Counted from the stretch's first letter, positions 17,798-26,009 are shown. The stretch is DNA of 64,000 nt from Blastococcus saxobsidens (GCF_010682065.1 NZ_JAAGWG010000002.1:248001-312000); one strand, 5' to 3'. Made by a program: numbers and translations. Notes: generated by a model from the sequence alone, not told the origin.

Positions 17798-18493
17798 TCA
17801 GACGTCGGTGATGCGGACGCCGGCGTGCACCTTGTACCGCCGGTTGACCGAGACCAGGTTGATGGTCAGGGCCTCGACCTGGCGGGCGTTGCGCAGCCGG
17901 CCGGCGTAGATGCCGCGCATGCCCGGCAGCCGCCCGGCCAGCGCCTGCACGGTGTCCATGGACGCGCGGTCGTCGCCGACGACCATCACGTCGCCGTCGA
18001 GGGTGGGCTTGGACAGGTCCTCGAGCAGCTTGGCCGACAGGTGGTGGAACGCGCCGACCACGTGCGAGTCGGGCAGCAGGGCGGCGGCCTGCTGGGCGGC
18101 GCTGCCCTCCTCGACGTCCAGCACGTAGGCGCCGAGCTCGTCGAAGCCCATGGGCACCACGCAGTCGACGACGATCTTCCCGGCCAGCGGGGTGGCCAGC
18201 TCGGCCAGGGTCGCGGCGTGCCCGGCGAAGGGGACGGCGACGATCACCAGGTCGGCGGCGCCGGCGACGTCGACGTTCGAGCCACCGGTCACCGACACCT
18301 CCGCGTCGCCCGCGACGGTGGCGGCGCGCTCGGCGACCTCGGCGGCCACCTCGGCGGCGCGCTCGGCGTCCCGGGAGCCGAGCAGCACGCGCTGCCCCTG
18401 GGCGGCCAGCCGGACGGCGAGCCCCCGCCCCTGCGGGCCGGTGCCCCCCAGCACCCCGATGACCAGTTCCTCGACCGCGCGACCGTCCGACAC
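17798..18493 (-). CDS. npdG: NADPH-dependent F420 reductase
   Basis: A 231-residue Rossmann protein of the F420H2:NADP oxidoreductase family. The dinucleotide loop is IGVLGGTGPQGRGLAVRLA at the N terminus, followed by LLGSRD, which fits NADP preference. ADLVIVAVPF, VVDCVVPMGF and GAFHHLSAKLLEDL are typical of NpdG/Fno. It exchanges hydride between cofactor F420 and NADP(H), linking the F420 pool to central redox metabolism. Full length. GTG start with GGGAGGAG four bases upstream. First gene of a likely three-gene transcript. Confidence 0.92.
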   Translation of the reverse strand: MSDGRAVEELVIGVLGGTGPQGRGLAVRLAAQGQRVLLGSRDAERAAEVAAEVAERAATVAGDAEVSVTGGSNVDVAGAADLVIVAVPFAGHAATLAELATPLAGKIVVDCVVPMGFDELGAYVLDVEEGSAAQQAAALLPDSHVVGAFHHLSAKLLEDLSKPTLDGDVMVVGDDRASMDTVQALAGRLPGMRGIYAGRLRNARQVEALTINLVSVNRRYKVHAGVRITDV

Positions 18494-18552
18494 GTCACTC
18501 CTCCCGGGGAGCCGGGTTCTCCGGCTGCTCGGCTCCGATCATGCCCGCCCGA

Positions 18553-18747
18553 TCAGGACGGCGGCGGGTCACCCCGCCACTCGCGGTCCTCGGCGTCGAG
18601 CTCCTCGTTCCGCTCGGCCACCGCGTCGAGCGCGTGCTCCGCCTCGTCCCGGGTCTCGTACGGCCCGAGCCGGTGCCGCTCGGCGCACCCCTCCACGGGT
18701 TCGACGGTGTGGTGCTTCAGACAGAAGAACCAGGGCCCTCCGGCCAT
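18553..18747 (-). CDS. Small conserved actinobacterial protein of unknown function
   Basis: A 64-residue acidic protein starting MAGGPWFFCLKHHTVEP. The C-terminal half is a charged helix (ETRDEAEHALDAVAERNEEL) reminiscent of SPOR-like or short regulatory proteins. Similar small proteins recur in actinobacteria; their function is not known to me. ATG 18747 is chosen over an upstream ATG because GGAGG lies eight bases before it. A GGGTAG motif at 18815-18820 upstream resembles that before three other small genes in this window. Confidence 0.65.
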   Translation of the reverse strand: MAGGPWFFCLKHHTVEPVEGCAERHRLGPYETRDEAEHALDAVAERNEELDAEDREWRGDPPPS

Positions 18748-18814
18748 GTGCGCAGCCTCCTTCGCTCGACGTCGTCCCCACCCTTCCACCCGGGCCCGTT
18801 CCTCGCCGTGGGCG

Positions 18815-18820
18815 CTACCC
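18815..18820 (-). promoter_or_regulatory. GGGTAG motif, candidate stress-type -10
   Basis: GGGTAG read on the minus strand lies 67 bases before the start of the 64-residue gene. It is embedded in CGGGCGGGGTAG, the same context as at the ChaB-like gene. No convincing -35 is visible here. Confidence 0.35.
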
Positions 18821-18887
18821 CGCCCGGTCGGTTATCGGTCGCGCACAATTTGCCCCGGAATCGCCGATCGTGCGGCATCCTGCTGCC

Positions 18888-20009
18888 GTGACCAGCCCGG
18901 AGCCCGCGCCCACGCCCGCCGGGCCGATGCCGCAGGTGACCCCGGTGCTGAGCGGCCCCGACGGTGGTCTGGCCGCCCTGGCGGTGGCCGCGCTGCTGAT
19001 CACCGGCGGGCTCATGGGCTCGCTCAACCTGCTCGTGGAGGGCGTCCTGCGCGAGGGCGCCGGCCGGTGGGCCTACGGCGCCACGATGCTGCTGCTCCTG
19101 TCACTCGGGGTCTCCATCGCCGTGCGCGGCCGGATCAGCCCCCGGCACACCTTCGTGCTCGTCCTCGTCGGCGACCTCGTCTACCTGGTCGTCGTCCTCT
19201 GCATCCACGACCCGCTGCGCTACGCCACGCCGCTCATGCTGCTGTTCCCGGCGCTGATCGCGGCCTGGTTCCTCGAACTGCGGCAGCTGTGGGTGCACAT
19301 GCTCGTCACGGCCGCCGTCTGCCTGATGGCGCTGTGGCCTAGCTACGACAACGCCATCGGGCTGGGCGTCCAGGTGGGGGTCAGCGCGGGCATGCTGAAC
19401 GCCGCCGCGCTCGGGGTCTTCCTGCTGCGGCGACGGGTGCAGCGGCTGCTGGTGGCCACCGAGAACCTCACCCGCCTGGACCCGCTGACCGGCCTGTTCA
19501 ACCGCAGGTACCTGGTGGAGCAGGCGCCCCGGTTGTGGCGGCAGGCCCGGCGCGAGGGCACCCGGGTGTGCGCCATGGTCCTCGACCTCGACCACTTCAA
19601 GCGGCTCAACGACCAGTTCGGGCACGGCGCGGGCGACCAGCTCCTGACCGCGGTGGCGCGCTCGCTGGCCGCCACGGTCCGCCCGGCCGACGTGCTGGCC
19701 CGCACCGGTGGCGAGGAGCTCGTCGTCGTGGGCTCGGTGTCCGACGCGGCGGAGGGCCGCCGGCTGGCGGAGCGGCTGCGCGCGGCGGTCGCCGCGGCCC
19801 GGACGCCGGACGGGTACGGGGTGACCGCCTCCGTCGGCCTGGCGGTGGCCCGGCCGGTGGACGGCGAGGACCCGGTGGCCGCCCTCTGGCGACTGGTCGA
19901 CCTGGCCGACGCGGCTATGTACGAGGCGAAGCGCCGTGGCCGCAACCGCGTGGCCACCGCCGCGGCTCCCCGCGCACGTTCCCCGCGCCCGGAGGAGACC
20001 CCCGCCTGA
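18888..20009 (+). CDS. Membrane GGDEF diguanylate cyclase
   Basis: A 373-residue protein with five to six N-terminal hydrophobic segments (about 25-185) and a C-terminal GGDEF domain (about 200-360). The domain begins LTRLDPLTGLFNRRYL, holds DLDHFKRLND, and has active-site GGEEL within ARTGGEELVVVG, a form compatible with activity. It should make c-di-GMP from two GTP. No RxxD inhibitory site is obvious five residues before the active site. The start is taken as GTG 18888, which keeps a short cytoplasmic tail; there is no clear Shine-Dalgarno. Confidence 0.88.
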   Translation: MTSPEPAPTPAGPMPQVTPVLSGPDGGLAALAVAALLITGGLMGSLNLLVEGVLREGAGRWAYGATMLLLLSLGVSIAVRGRISPRHTFVLVLVGDLVYLVVVLCIHDPLRYATPLMLLFPALIAAWFLELRQLWVHMLVTAAVCLMALWPSYDNAIGLGVQVGVSAGMLNAAALGVFLLRRRVQRLLVATENLTRLDPLTGLFNRRYLVEQAPRLWRQARREGTRVCAMVLDLDHFKRLNDQFGHGAGDQLLTAVARSLAATVRPADVLARTGGEELVVVGSVSDAAEGRRLAERLRAAVAAARTPDGYGVTASVGLAVARPVDGEDPVAALWRLVDLADAAMYEAKRRGRNRVATAAAPRARSPRPEETPA

Positions 20010-20075
20010 GGGAACGCACACCCCGCTCCCCGGCCTCGACCGGTGAGTTCGCCGGTTCTCTGCTTCCCTTGATCC

Positions 20076-21380
20076 ATGTCGCTCGTCCTGCCGGACCCGA
20101 CGCGGACGGTGCCGCTGCCGCTGCGCGAGCAGGCCGACGTGCGCGACCGCTGGCTCACCCAGCGCCTCCTGGACGTCCTGCCCGCTCTCATGGACCGCTG
20201 CGGCATCGACCTGTGGATCGTGGCCGGCCGCGAGTGCAACGAGGACCCGGTGCTGCGCACGCTGCTGCCGGCCACGTGGTTGTCGGCGCGCCGCCGCACG
20301 ATCCTGGTGCTGCACCGCAGCGACGACGGGGTCACGCCCGCAGCGATCTCCCGCTACCCGGTGGGCCAGTTCCTCGCGGCCTGGACACCGGGGTCCTCGG
20401 GGGCCGGCGCCGACGGCGAGCAGCAGTGGGCCGAGGTCCGCCGGTTCGTGGAGCAGGCCGACCCGCTGCGGATCGGCATCGACGTCTCGCCGGACTTCGC
20501 GCACGCCGACGGGCTCTCCCACACCGAGCACCGGCTGCTGACCGAGGCCCTCGGCCCGTGGGCCGACCGGGTGGTGTCGGCCGAGGAGCTCGCCGTCGGC
20601 TGGCTGGAGACGCGGCTGCCCGAGGAGATCGCCGCGTTGCACGCGCTCAACCGCCTGGCCCACGACGTCATCACCGAGGCCTTCTCCCCCGCCGTGGTGC
20701 GCCCGGGGTCGACGACGGCGCTGGACGTGGCGTGGTGGATCCGGCAGCGGCTGCACGACCTCGGTGTCGAGCCGTGGTTCCAGCCGTCGGTGCTGATCCA
20801 GCGGGCGGGGGTGCCACTGGCCGAGGAGCGGGGGGCGCTGCTGCCCGCGGTGCCCTTCGACGCGGTGATCGAGCCGGGCGACCTGCTGCACTGCGACGTG
20901 GGGCTCACCAGCCTGGGGCTGCGCACGGACAACCAGCGCAACGCCTACGTCCTGGGGAGCGGTGAGAGCGCGGCGCCGACGGGGCTGCGCGAGGCCATGC
21001 GGGCGGCCAACCGGCTACAGGAGCTCACCGTGGCCGCCCTCGTCCCCGGGCGCACCGGCAACGAGGTGCTCGCGGCGACCCGCGCCGCCGCGGCTGCCGA
21101 GGGCATCGACGGCGAGGTGTACTCCCACCCCATCGGCTACCACGGGCATGGCGCCGGGCCCGCCGTCGGGCAGTGGGACGAGCAGCGGCGCATCCCCGGC
21201 GCCGGGGACTACCCGGTCCGCCCCGACACCGTCCTCGCGCTGGAGCTGGCCGTCAGCCGGCCGGTGGCCGAGTGGGGCGGCCAGTGCGTGCGGCTGGGGC
21301 TGGAGGAAGGTCTGGCGCTGACCGGCGGCGGAGCCGAGTTCCTGGGCCGGCGGCAGACCGAGTTCCTCATGATCGGCTGA
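20076..21380 (+). CDS. M24 family metallopeptidase (Xaa-Pro peptidase-like)
   Basis: A 434-residue protein with a creatinase-type N-terminal domain and a C-terminal pita-bread M24 domain. All five metal ligands appear present: Asp in LLHCDVGLTS, Asp in LRTDNQRN, His in IGYHGHGAGP, Glu in LALELAV and Glu in LGLEEGL. It should be a dinuclear metal aminopeptidase or related hydrolase acting on a peptide or peptide-like substrate in the cytoplasm. The ATG start lies 66 bases after the GGDEF gene; the pair may share a transcript but have no obvious functional link. Confidence 0.85.
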   Translation: MSLVLPDPTRTVPLPLREQADVRDRWLTQRLLDVLPALMDRCGIDLWIVAGRECNEDPVLRTLLPATWLSARRRTILVLHRSDDGVTPAAISRYPVGQFLAAWTPGSSGAGADGEQQWAEVRRFVEQADPLRIGIDVSPDFAHADGLSHTEHRLLTEALGPWADRVVSAEELAVGWLETRLPEEIAALHALNRLAHDVITEAFSPAVVRPGSTTALDVAWWIRQRLHDLGVEPWFQPSVLIQRAGVPLAEERGALLPAVPFDAVIEPGDLLHCDVGLTSLGLRTDNQRNAYVLGSGESAAPTGLREAMRAANRLQELTVAALVPGRTGNEVLAATRAAAAAEGIDGEVYSHPIGYHGHGAGPAVGQWDEQRRIPGAGDYPVRPDTVLALELAVSRPVAEWGGQCVRLGLEEGLALTGGGAEFLGRRQTEFLMIG

Positions 21381-21381
21381 A

Positions 21382-21412
21382 CCGCCGGCGACCGCTGGGC
21401 GGCCGCCGGCGG
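21382..21412. terminator. Hairpin between M24 and ChaB-like genes
   Basis: CCGCCGGCG pairs with CGCCGGCGG over 9 bp around a 13-base loop between two convergent genes, fitting a bidirectional terminator. Confidence 0.5.
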
Positions 21413-21418
21413 AGGAGC

Positions 21419-21847
21419 CTACTTCTTCCGCGCCGCGGCGGTCTTCGTGTCGTTCGCCTTCTGGATGGCGTCGACCAGGTCCTTCTTCTTCATCCGGGAC
21501 CGGCCCGAGATGTCGAGCTTCTTGGCCACGTCGAGCAGGTGCTCCTTGGTGGCGTTGGCGTCGACCCCGCCCGACGTCTGCTTCGCGGTGCCGCGGCCGC
21601 CCTCGGCCTGCGCGTCGGAGGGGCCCTTCTTCCCGCCGGGCTTCTTCTCCCAGTGGTCGCCGACCTTCTCGTAGGAGTGCTTGACCGCGGCCCAGGCCGT
21701 CCGGTTGGCGCGCTCCTCGTCGTCGTACTCCTCGACGGCGGAGTCGTAGGCCTTGGTGAACGTGCGCTGGGCCTTCTTCTCCGACCGGCGCAGCGTGCTC
21801 GGCAGTTCCGACTGCTTCGCCTCGCCCTTCTTGCTGGTCTTCGGCAT
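21419..21847 (-). CDS. ChaB-like protein with Rho N-terminal/SAP-type domain
   Basis: A 142-residue basic protein in two parts: a ChaB-like N terminus (SELPSTLRRSEKKAQRTFTK then AYDSAVEEY) that includes the GDHWEKK segment, and a C-terminal SAP/Rho_N-type helix pair (TKEHLLDVAKKLDISGRSRM) joined by a Lys/Gly-rich linker. ChaB is historically linked to cation transport regulation, but in this architecture a nucleic-acid-associated stress role is plausible. ATG 21847 is preferred, six bases after GAGGAG; an ATG at 21853 abuts it. A GGGTAG motif lies 30 bases upstream. Confidence 0.82.
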   Translation of the reverse strand: MPKTSKKGEAKQSELPSTLRRSEKKAQRTFTKAYDSAVEEYDDEERANRTAWAAVKHSYEKVGDHWEKKPGGKKGPSDAQAEGGRGTAKQTSGGVDANATKEHLLDVAKKLDISGRSRMKKKDLVDAIQKANDTKTAAARKK

Positions 21848-21877
21848 GACCATCTCCTCTCGGGTCCGGCCGTGCCC

Positions 21878-21883
21878 CTACCC
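21878..21883 (-). promoter_or_regulatory. GGGTAG motif, candidate stress-type -10
   Basis: Minus-strand GGGTAG in the context GGGCGGGGTAGGGGCACGG, 30 bases before the ChaB-like start. The bases that follow (ACCCGAGAGG) also resemble those downstream of the motif at 27585. Confidence 0.4.
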
Positions 21884-21899
21884 CGCCCGGCGATCATGA

Positions 21900-22790
21900 T
21901 CACATCGCGAGGAACGGGACCAGTGCGGCGGCCAGCGCCTCGGGTGCCTCCTCCGCCATGTGGTGGCCGCTGTCGATCGGCCCGCCGCCACGCAGATCGG
22001 AGGTCCAGGCAGCCCAGATCTCCCGCGGGTCGCCGTGGAGCTCCTCCAGGTCGTCCCGGGCCGACCAGAGCACCAGGGTCGGGCACCCCACCCGCCGTCC
22101 GGCCGACCGGTCCGCCTCCTCGGCCAGCCGGTCGACGCCGAGCCCGGCCCGGTAGTCCTCGAGCATGGCCAGGCGGGTCGCCGGATCCCGGATCGCGGCG
22201 AGGAAGTCGGCGTGGTTCTCCTCCCCCATCTCCACGGCCCTGCCGGGCGCCAGCGCGTCGTACCAGGCCTCGGGGTCGGCAGCGATGGCCCGCTCGGGCT
22301 TGCCCGGCTGGGCGAAGAAGAACCAGTGCCACCAGGCCGCGGCGAAGCGGGCGTCGGCCCGCTCCAGGTGCTCGACCAGCGGGATGCAGTCGAGGACGGC
22401 CAGGTGGGTGACGGCCTCCGGGTGGTCCAGCGCCGTCCGCAGGGCGACGTAGCTCCCCCGGTCGTGCCCGACGAGGGCGAAGCGCTCTTGGCCGAGCGCG
22501 CGCATGAGCGTGACGACGTCGCCGGCCAGCGCCCGCTTCGAGTAGGGGGCGTGGTCGGCGGTGGTGGCCGGCTTCGACGAGCGGCCGTAACCCCGCAGGT
22601 CGGGGCAGACCACGGTGTGTCCCGCCGCCACGAGCAGCGGCGCGACCCGGTGCCAGGTCGTGTGCGTGCGCGGATGCCCGTGCAGCAGCACGACCGGCGG
22701 CCCTTCCCCGCCGACCCGGAACCGTAGGACGACCCCGTCGCCCACCTCGGCGCGACGCTCCTCGAAGCCGTCGAAGAATGCGCCCCTCAC
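21900..22790 (-). CDS. Alpha/beta hydrolase resembling haloacetate dehalogenases
   Basis: A 296-residue alpha/beta hydrolase whose motifs match fluoroacetate/haloacetate dehalogenases: HGHPRTHTTWH at the oxyanion region, DLRGYG, nucleophile elbow VGHDRGSYVA with Asp then Arg, and AWWHWFFFAQPGKPE, the halide-pocket region with His and Trp. The late His is in DSGHHMAEE. Related epoxide hydrolases share the fold, but the paired Arg residues and WHWFF favour carbon-halogen cleavage. GTG start without Shine-Dalgarno; CAGGAT 7 bases upstream suggests a leaderless transcript. Substrate not proven. Confidence 0.82.
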   Translation of the reverse strand: MRGAFFDGFEERRAEVGDGVVLRFRVGGEGPPVVLLHGHPRTHTTWHRVAPLLVAAGHTVVCPDLRGYGRSSKPATTADHAPYSKRALAGDVVTLMRALGQERFALVGHDRGSYVALRTALDHPEAVTHLAVLDCIPLVEHLERADARFAAAWWHWFFFAQPGKPERAIAADPEAWYDALAPGRAVEMGEENHADFLAAIRDPATRLAMLEDYRAGLGVDRLAEEADRSAGRRVGCPTLVLWSARDDLEELHGDPREIWAAWTSDLRGGGPIDSGHHMAEEAPEALAAALVPFLAM

Positions 22791-22824
22791 GCCCCCGATC
22801 CTGCTGCACGGGTGCGCGGACGAC

Positions 22825-22864
22825 GAATCCCCCCGACCGGCCGGACGGCTGGTCGGGGGGATTC
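22825..22864. terminator. Strong hairpin terminator downstream of xylanase gene
   Basis: GAATCCCCCCGACC (22825-22838) pairs perfectly with GGTCGGGGGGATTC (22851-22864), a 14-bp stem with a 12-base loop, 12 bases beyond the xylanase stop. Confidence 0.75.
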
Positions 22865-22875
22865 GGGTGCGGGAG

Positions 22876-24081
22876 TCAGTCCTGGGCGGCCGCGAGGGTC
22901 TCGTGCAGCGCCCAGTACGCGGGCTTGCGCTCGTAGTCCTCGAACATCACCGTCGCCGCCCCCTGGCCCGGCGAGAAGCTCGGGACCCACGAGTACTTGT
23001 CGGTGAAGCCCCAGATCGTGAAGGAGTTGCAGTCCTCGACCGACAGGCAGGCCTCGAGGACCCCCTGGTAGGTGTCGGCCTGCTCGGCCAGCTGCTCCGC
23101 CGTCGGCACCCCGCTCGCGGGCAGGGTGAACCGGACGTCGAGCTCGGTGATCGCGGTCTCCAGGCCCAGGTCGTCGAAGCGCTGCATGTTCTCGTCCAGG
23201 GTCGACGGGAAGGGGTACTGCAGGTCCAGGTGGGCCTGGAACGCGAACCCGTGCAGCGGAACTCCCTGCTCGAGCAGGTCCTGCGACAGTTCGTGGTAGG
23301 CGGTGCTCTTGGTGTTCCAGTCCTCGACGGCGTAGTCGTTGAGGAAGAGCTCGGCCTCCGGGTCGGCCTCGTGGGCCCAGTGGAAGGCCTTGCCGATGAT
23401 CTCGGGGCCGAGCCGCTGGATGAAGATGTTGGCGGTCGCGAGCTCGGGGTCGTCCCGCAGCCGGACGCCGCCCTTGTCCCACTCGTCGGCGAAGATCTCG
23501 TTGGCGACGTCCCACTGCTGGATGCGGCCCTTGAAGTGGCCGACCACCGTCTGGATGTGCGACTTGAGGATGGCCTCGAGCTCCGCGTCGGTGTGGTCGC
23601 CCTCGGTGACCCACGCCGGCAGCTGGCTGTGCCACAGCAGGGTGTGGCCGCGGACGACCTGACCGTTGGCCTCGGCGAAGTCCACGATGGCGTCCGCCGG
23701 CCCGAAGTCGTAGACGCCGGGCTCGGGATGGATGAAGTCCCACTTCATCTGGTTCTCGGGCGAGACCGAGCTGAACTCGGCGGCGAGGATCTTCCGGTAC
23801 TTCTTGTCGTAGGTGAACGGGTCCGGGTAGTCCTCGTTCATGTGATGGCCGCCGCCGGCGGCCGCAGTCCCGATGACGAGGTCGTCGGGAGCGACCGTGC
23901 GCAGGCCGTTCTTCTTGGCCTGGCCGTAGGACTGGTCCTCCTGCGCCTGGACCGGCGGGGCCGCCTTGTCCTTGGGCGCTGCGGTGGCGGGCAGGACGGT
24001 GGCGGCCAGGACGACGGGCAGCACGCCCAGACCCACCGCGCAGCGCGTGACCGCGCCGGAACCGAACCTCGATGTGCGCAT
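22876..24081 (-). CDS. Secreted GH10 endo-1,4-beta-xylanase
   Basis: A 401-residue secreted glycoside hydrolase family 10 enzyme. Residues 1-35 are a Sec signal peptide ending near ATAAPKD; a short linker follows, then the GH10 barrel. The acid/base Glu (about 195) is in WDVANEIF and the nucleophile Glu (about 313) in TAITELDVRF; HTLLWHSQLPAW marks the -1 subsite. It should cut the xylan backbone outside the cell. There is no carbohydrate-binding module. The start is ATG 24081 after GAGGA. It is divergent from a LacI-type regulator, and a palindrome lies between them, suggesting sugar-induced expression. Confidence 0.93.
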   Translation of the reverse strand: MRTSRFGSGAVTRCAVGLGVLPVVLAATVLPATAAPKDKAAPPVQAQEDQSYGQAKKNGLRTVAPDDLVIGTAAAGGGHHMNEDYPDPFTYDKKYRKILAAEFSSVSPENQMKWDFIHPEPGVYDFGPADAIVDFAEANGQVVRGHTLLWHSQLPAWVTEGDHTDAELEAILKSHIQTVVGHFKGRIQQWDVANEIFADEWDKGGVRLRDDPELATANIFIQRLGPEIIGKAFHWAHEADPEAELFLNDYAVEDWNTKSTAYHELSQDLLEQGVPLHGFAFQAHLDLQYPFPSTLDENMQRFDDLGLETAITELDVRFTLPASGVPTAEQLAEQADTYQGVLEACLSVEDCNSFTIWGFTDKYSWVPSFSPGQGAATVMFEDYERKPAYWALHETLAAAQD

Positions 24082-24313
24082 TCCTCGACCTCTCGTCGGC
24101 GTCGTTGCCGTCTCCCGATAACTTCCGGAAGGTTGCCGGAACGTTACGAAGGTCACATCTGGGGCGTCAAGGGCGACCTGCGTCGTGCCTCGTCGCGCCG
24201 CGTGTCCCCGTCCGGCGGAGGCCCGCCGACTGCCCCGGTGGGGTGGTCCCCCACGGGCGGCAACGGTCCCCCGGGGCGTCCGGCCGTAGGCTGGCCGCCC
24301 GACGAGGAGGGGC
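24082..24313. promoter_or_regulatory. Divergent promoter region, xylanase/LacI
   Basis: The 232-base spacer separates the xylanase and LacI-type genes. Its clearest signal is CTTCCGGAAG, a perfect 10-bp palindrome at 24122-24131 with a central CG as in many LacI-family operators, followed by the partly related GCCGGAACGTTA. It lies nearer the xylanase start, where a repressor could block it. Confidence 0.5.
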
Positions 24314-25360
24314 ATGTTGGCCGACCACCAGGCACGCACGGTGACGATCGCGGACATCGCCGCGGAAGCCGGCGTCTCCGTCCCGACCGTCTCGCGGGTG
24401 CTCAACGGGCGCTCCGACGTCGCGCCGCGGACGCGCCAGCGCGTCGAGCAGCTGCTGCGCGACCACGGCTACCAGCGGCGCGGGGTGCGACCGCAGCGCC
24501 GGGCCCGGCTGATCGACCTGGTGTTCAACGACCTCGACAGCCCCTGGGCGGTCGAGATCATCCGCGGTGTCGAGGACGCGGCGCACGCCGCCGGCGTCGG
24601 CACCGTGGTCACCGCGATCCACCGGCGGGCCAGCGCCGCCCGGGAATGGCTGGAGAACCTGAGCGCGCGGGCCAGCGACGGCGCGATCCTGGTGACCGGC
24701 GACCTCGACCCCGAGCTGCACTCCGAGCTGCGCAACCTGCAGGTACCCGCGGTCGTGGTCGACCCGGCCGGGGTGCCCGGCCTCGACGTGCCGACGATCG
24801 GCGTCACCAACTGGGCCGGCGGGCTGAGCGCCACCGAGCACCTGACCGGCCTGGGGCACCGGCGCATCGCCTTCGTCGCCGGGACGCCGACGCTCTGGTC
24901 GGCCCGGGCCCGGCTGGACGGCTACCGCGCCGGCCTGGAGAGCGCCGGCCTGCCGTTCGACCCGGAGCTGCTCGTGGCCGGCGACTTCGACTACGCCTCC
25001 GGCGCCCGGGCCGCCGACGTGCTCCTGGCCCTGGACGACCCGCCCACCGCCGTCTTCGCGGCCAACGACCAGATGGCCCTCGGGGTCTACGAGGGGGCCC
25101 GCCGCAAGGGCGTGCGGGTGCCCGACGACCTCAGCGTCGTCGGGTTCGACGACCTGCCCCAGGCCCGGTGGTCCTCCCCGCCCCTGACGACGGTGCACCA
25201 GCCGCTCGCGGAGATGGGGATGATGGCGGCCCGGACGGTGCTGCGCATGGTCGACGGCGAGACCATCGAGAGCCCGCGGGTGGAGCTCGCCACGCGGCTG
25301 GTCGTCCGGGACAGCACCGCGCCCTCGCGTCTGCTGGCAGCCGGCCCGGTCCCGTCCTAG
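24314..25360 (+). CDS. LacI family transcriptional regulator
   Basis: A 348-residue repressor: the N-terminal helix-turn-helix TIADIAAEAGVSVPTVSRVL with the hinge that follows (about 9-65), and a periplasmic-binding-type sugar-sensing domain (about 68-335) with FAANDQMALG and VVGFDDLPQARW. ATG 24314 has a strong GAGGAGG five bases upstream. It faces the GH10 xylanase gene across 232 bases and probably controls it and itself in response to xylo-oligosaccharide; the GH1/ABC cluster 35 kb away could be another target, but no matching operator was seen there. Confidence 0.92.
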   Translation: MLADHQARTVTIADIAAEAGVSVPTVSRVLNGRSDVAPRTRQRVEQLLRDHGYQRRGVRPQRRARLIDLVFNDLDSPWAVEIIRGVEDAAHAAGVGTVVTAIHRRASAAREWLENLSARASDGAILVTGDLDPELHSELRNLQVPAVVVDPAGVPGLDVPTIGVTNWAGGLSATEHLTGLGHRRIAFVAGTPTLWSARARLDGYRAGLESAGLPFDPELLVAGDFDYASGARAADVLLALDDPPTAVFAANDQMALGVYEGARRKGVRVPDDLSVVGFDDLPQARWSSPPLTTVHQPLAEMGMMAARTVLRMVDGETIESPRVELATRLVVRDSTAPSRLLAAGPVPS

Positions 25361-25392
25361 CCGGCGACCACCCGCAGCCCCCGCCCGGCGGG

Positions 25393-25776
25393 TCAGGGCT
25401 CCAGGTAGGTGCTCCAGTGCTCGCGCTCGTCGTCGGTCATGGGCCGGCTGGTGCTCGCGGTGAAGTCGAAGACGACGAGGACCAGGTCGGCCCGGATGGC
25501 GACCTCGCCGTCCTGCACGAGCTCCTGGCGGACGCCGAACGACTTCGTGCCCAGCCGCGTCACCCAGCTGGACACGGTCAGCGACTCGTTCACCCGGTAG
25601 TAGAGCTGCCGCAGGTAGTCGGCCTCCAGGCGCGCCAGGATCAGCTCCCCGCCCGGCCGGCCGTCCATCATGGCCAGCCGGGCGTCCTCCAGGAGGCTCA
25701 GCGCCCGGGCGTGGTTGACGTGCCCGAGCATGTCGGGGTCGGACCAGCGCAGCTGGACCCGGTGCTCGTGCCGCAC
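25393..25776 (-). CDS. Acyl-CoA thioesterase, hotdog fold
   Basis: A 127-residue single hotdog domain of the 4-hydroxybenzoyl-CoA thioesterase/YbgC group, with RWSDPDMLGHVNHARALSLL carrying the catalytic Asp and the motif following it. These enzymes hydrolyse acyl-CoA or aryl-CoA thioesters in the cytoplasm. The GTG start sits two bases after the stop of the 76-residue gene upstream, so it ends a three-gene transcript with that gene and the DUF2795 gene. Substrate unknown. Confidence 0.87.
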   Translation of the reverse strand: MRHEHRVQLRWSDPDMLGHVNHARALSLLEDARLAMMDGRPGGELILARLEADYLRQLYYRVNESLTVSSWVTRLGTKSFGVRQELVQDGEVAIRADLVLVVFDFTASTSRPMTDDEREHWSTYLEP

Positions 25777-25777
25777 G

Positions 25778-26008
25778 TCAGGGCTGGTCGGCGGTCTCGG
25801 CCGACTGGCGGTGGGCCCCCTGCGCGTCGTCGGCGTCGGGGTGCACGGTCCGCTCCTCGGACTCGGCCAGGATGATCTCCGCCGCCACCTCCTCCATGCC
25901 GCTGCCCTTCATCCCGTCCTCCTCGGGCAGCAGGTGCGACCGCGTCTCGACGTTGTGCTCGGTGACGTTGTCCAGTGCCTCGGGGCTCGGCTTCTTCTGC
26001 GTCGTCAC
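25778..26008 (-). CDS. Small acidic protein of unknown function
   Basis: A 76-residue, strongly acidic, probably disordered protein (TEHNVETRSHLLPEEDGMKG is the most distinctive part). No family recognised. The GTG start follows the DUF2795 stop by one base and its stop is two bases from the thioesterase start. Its coding status rests on this tight packing and on codon use. Acidic disordered proteins next to DUF2795 are common in actinobacterial stress loci, which is only an inference here. Confidence 0.6.
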   Translation of the reverse strand: MTTQKKPSPEALDNVTEHNVETRSHLLPEEDGMKGSGMEEVAAEIILAESEERTVHPDADDAQGAHRQSAETADQP

Positions 26009-26009
26009 C

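Noticed and set aside
24314-25360. LacI protein as a CebR-type regulator of the GH1/ABC genes
   Set aside because: No TGGGAGCGCTCCCA-like site was found near the GH1/ABC genes, and its position favours the xylanase.
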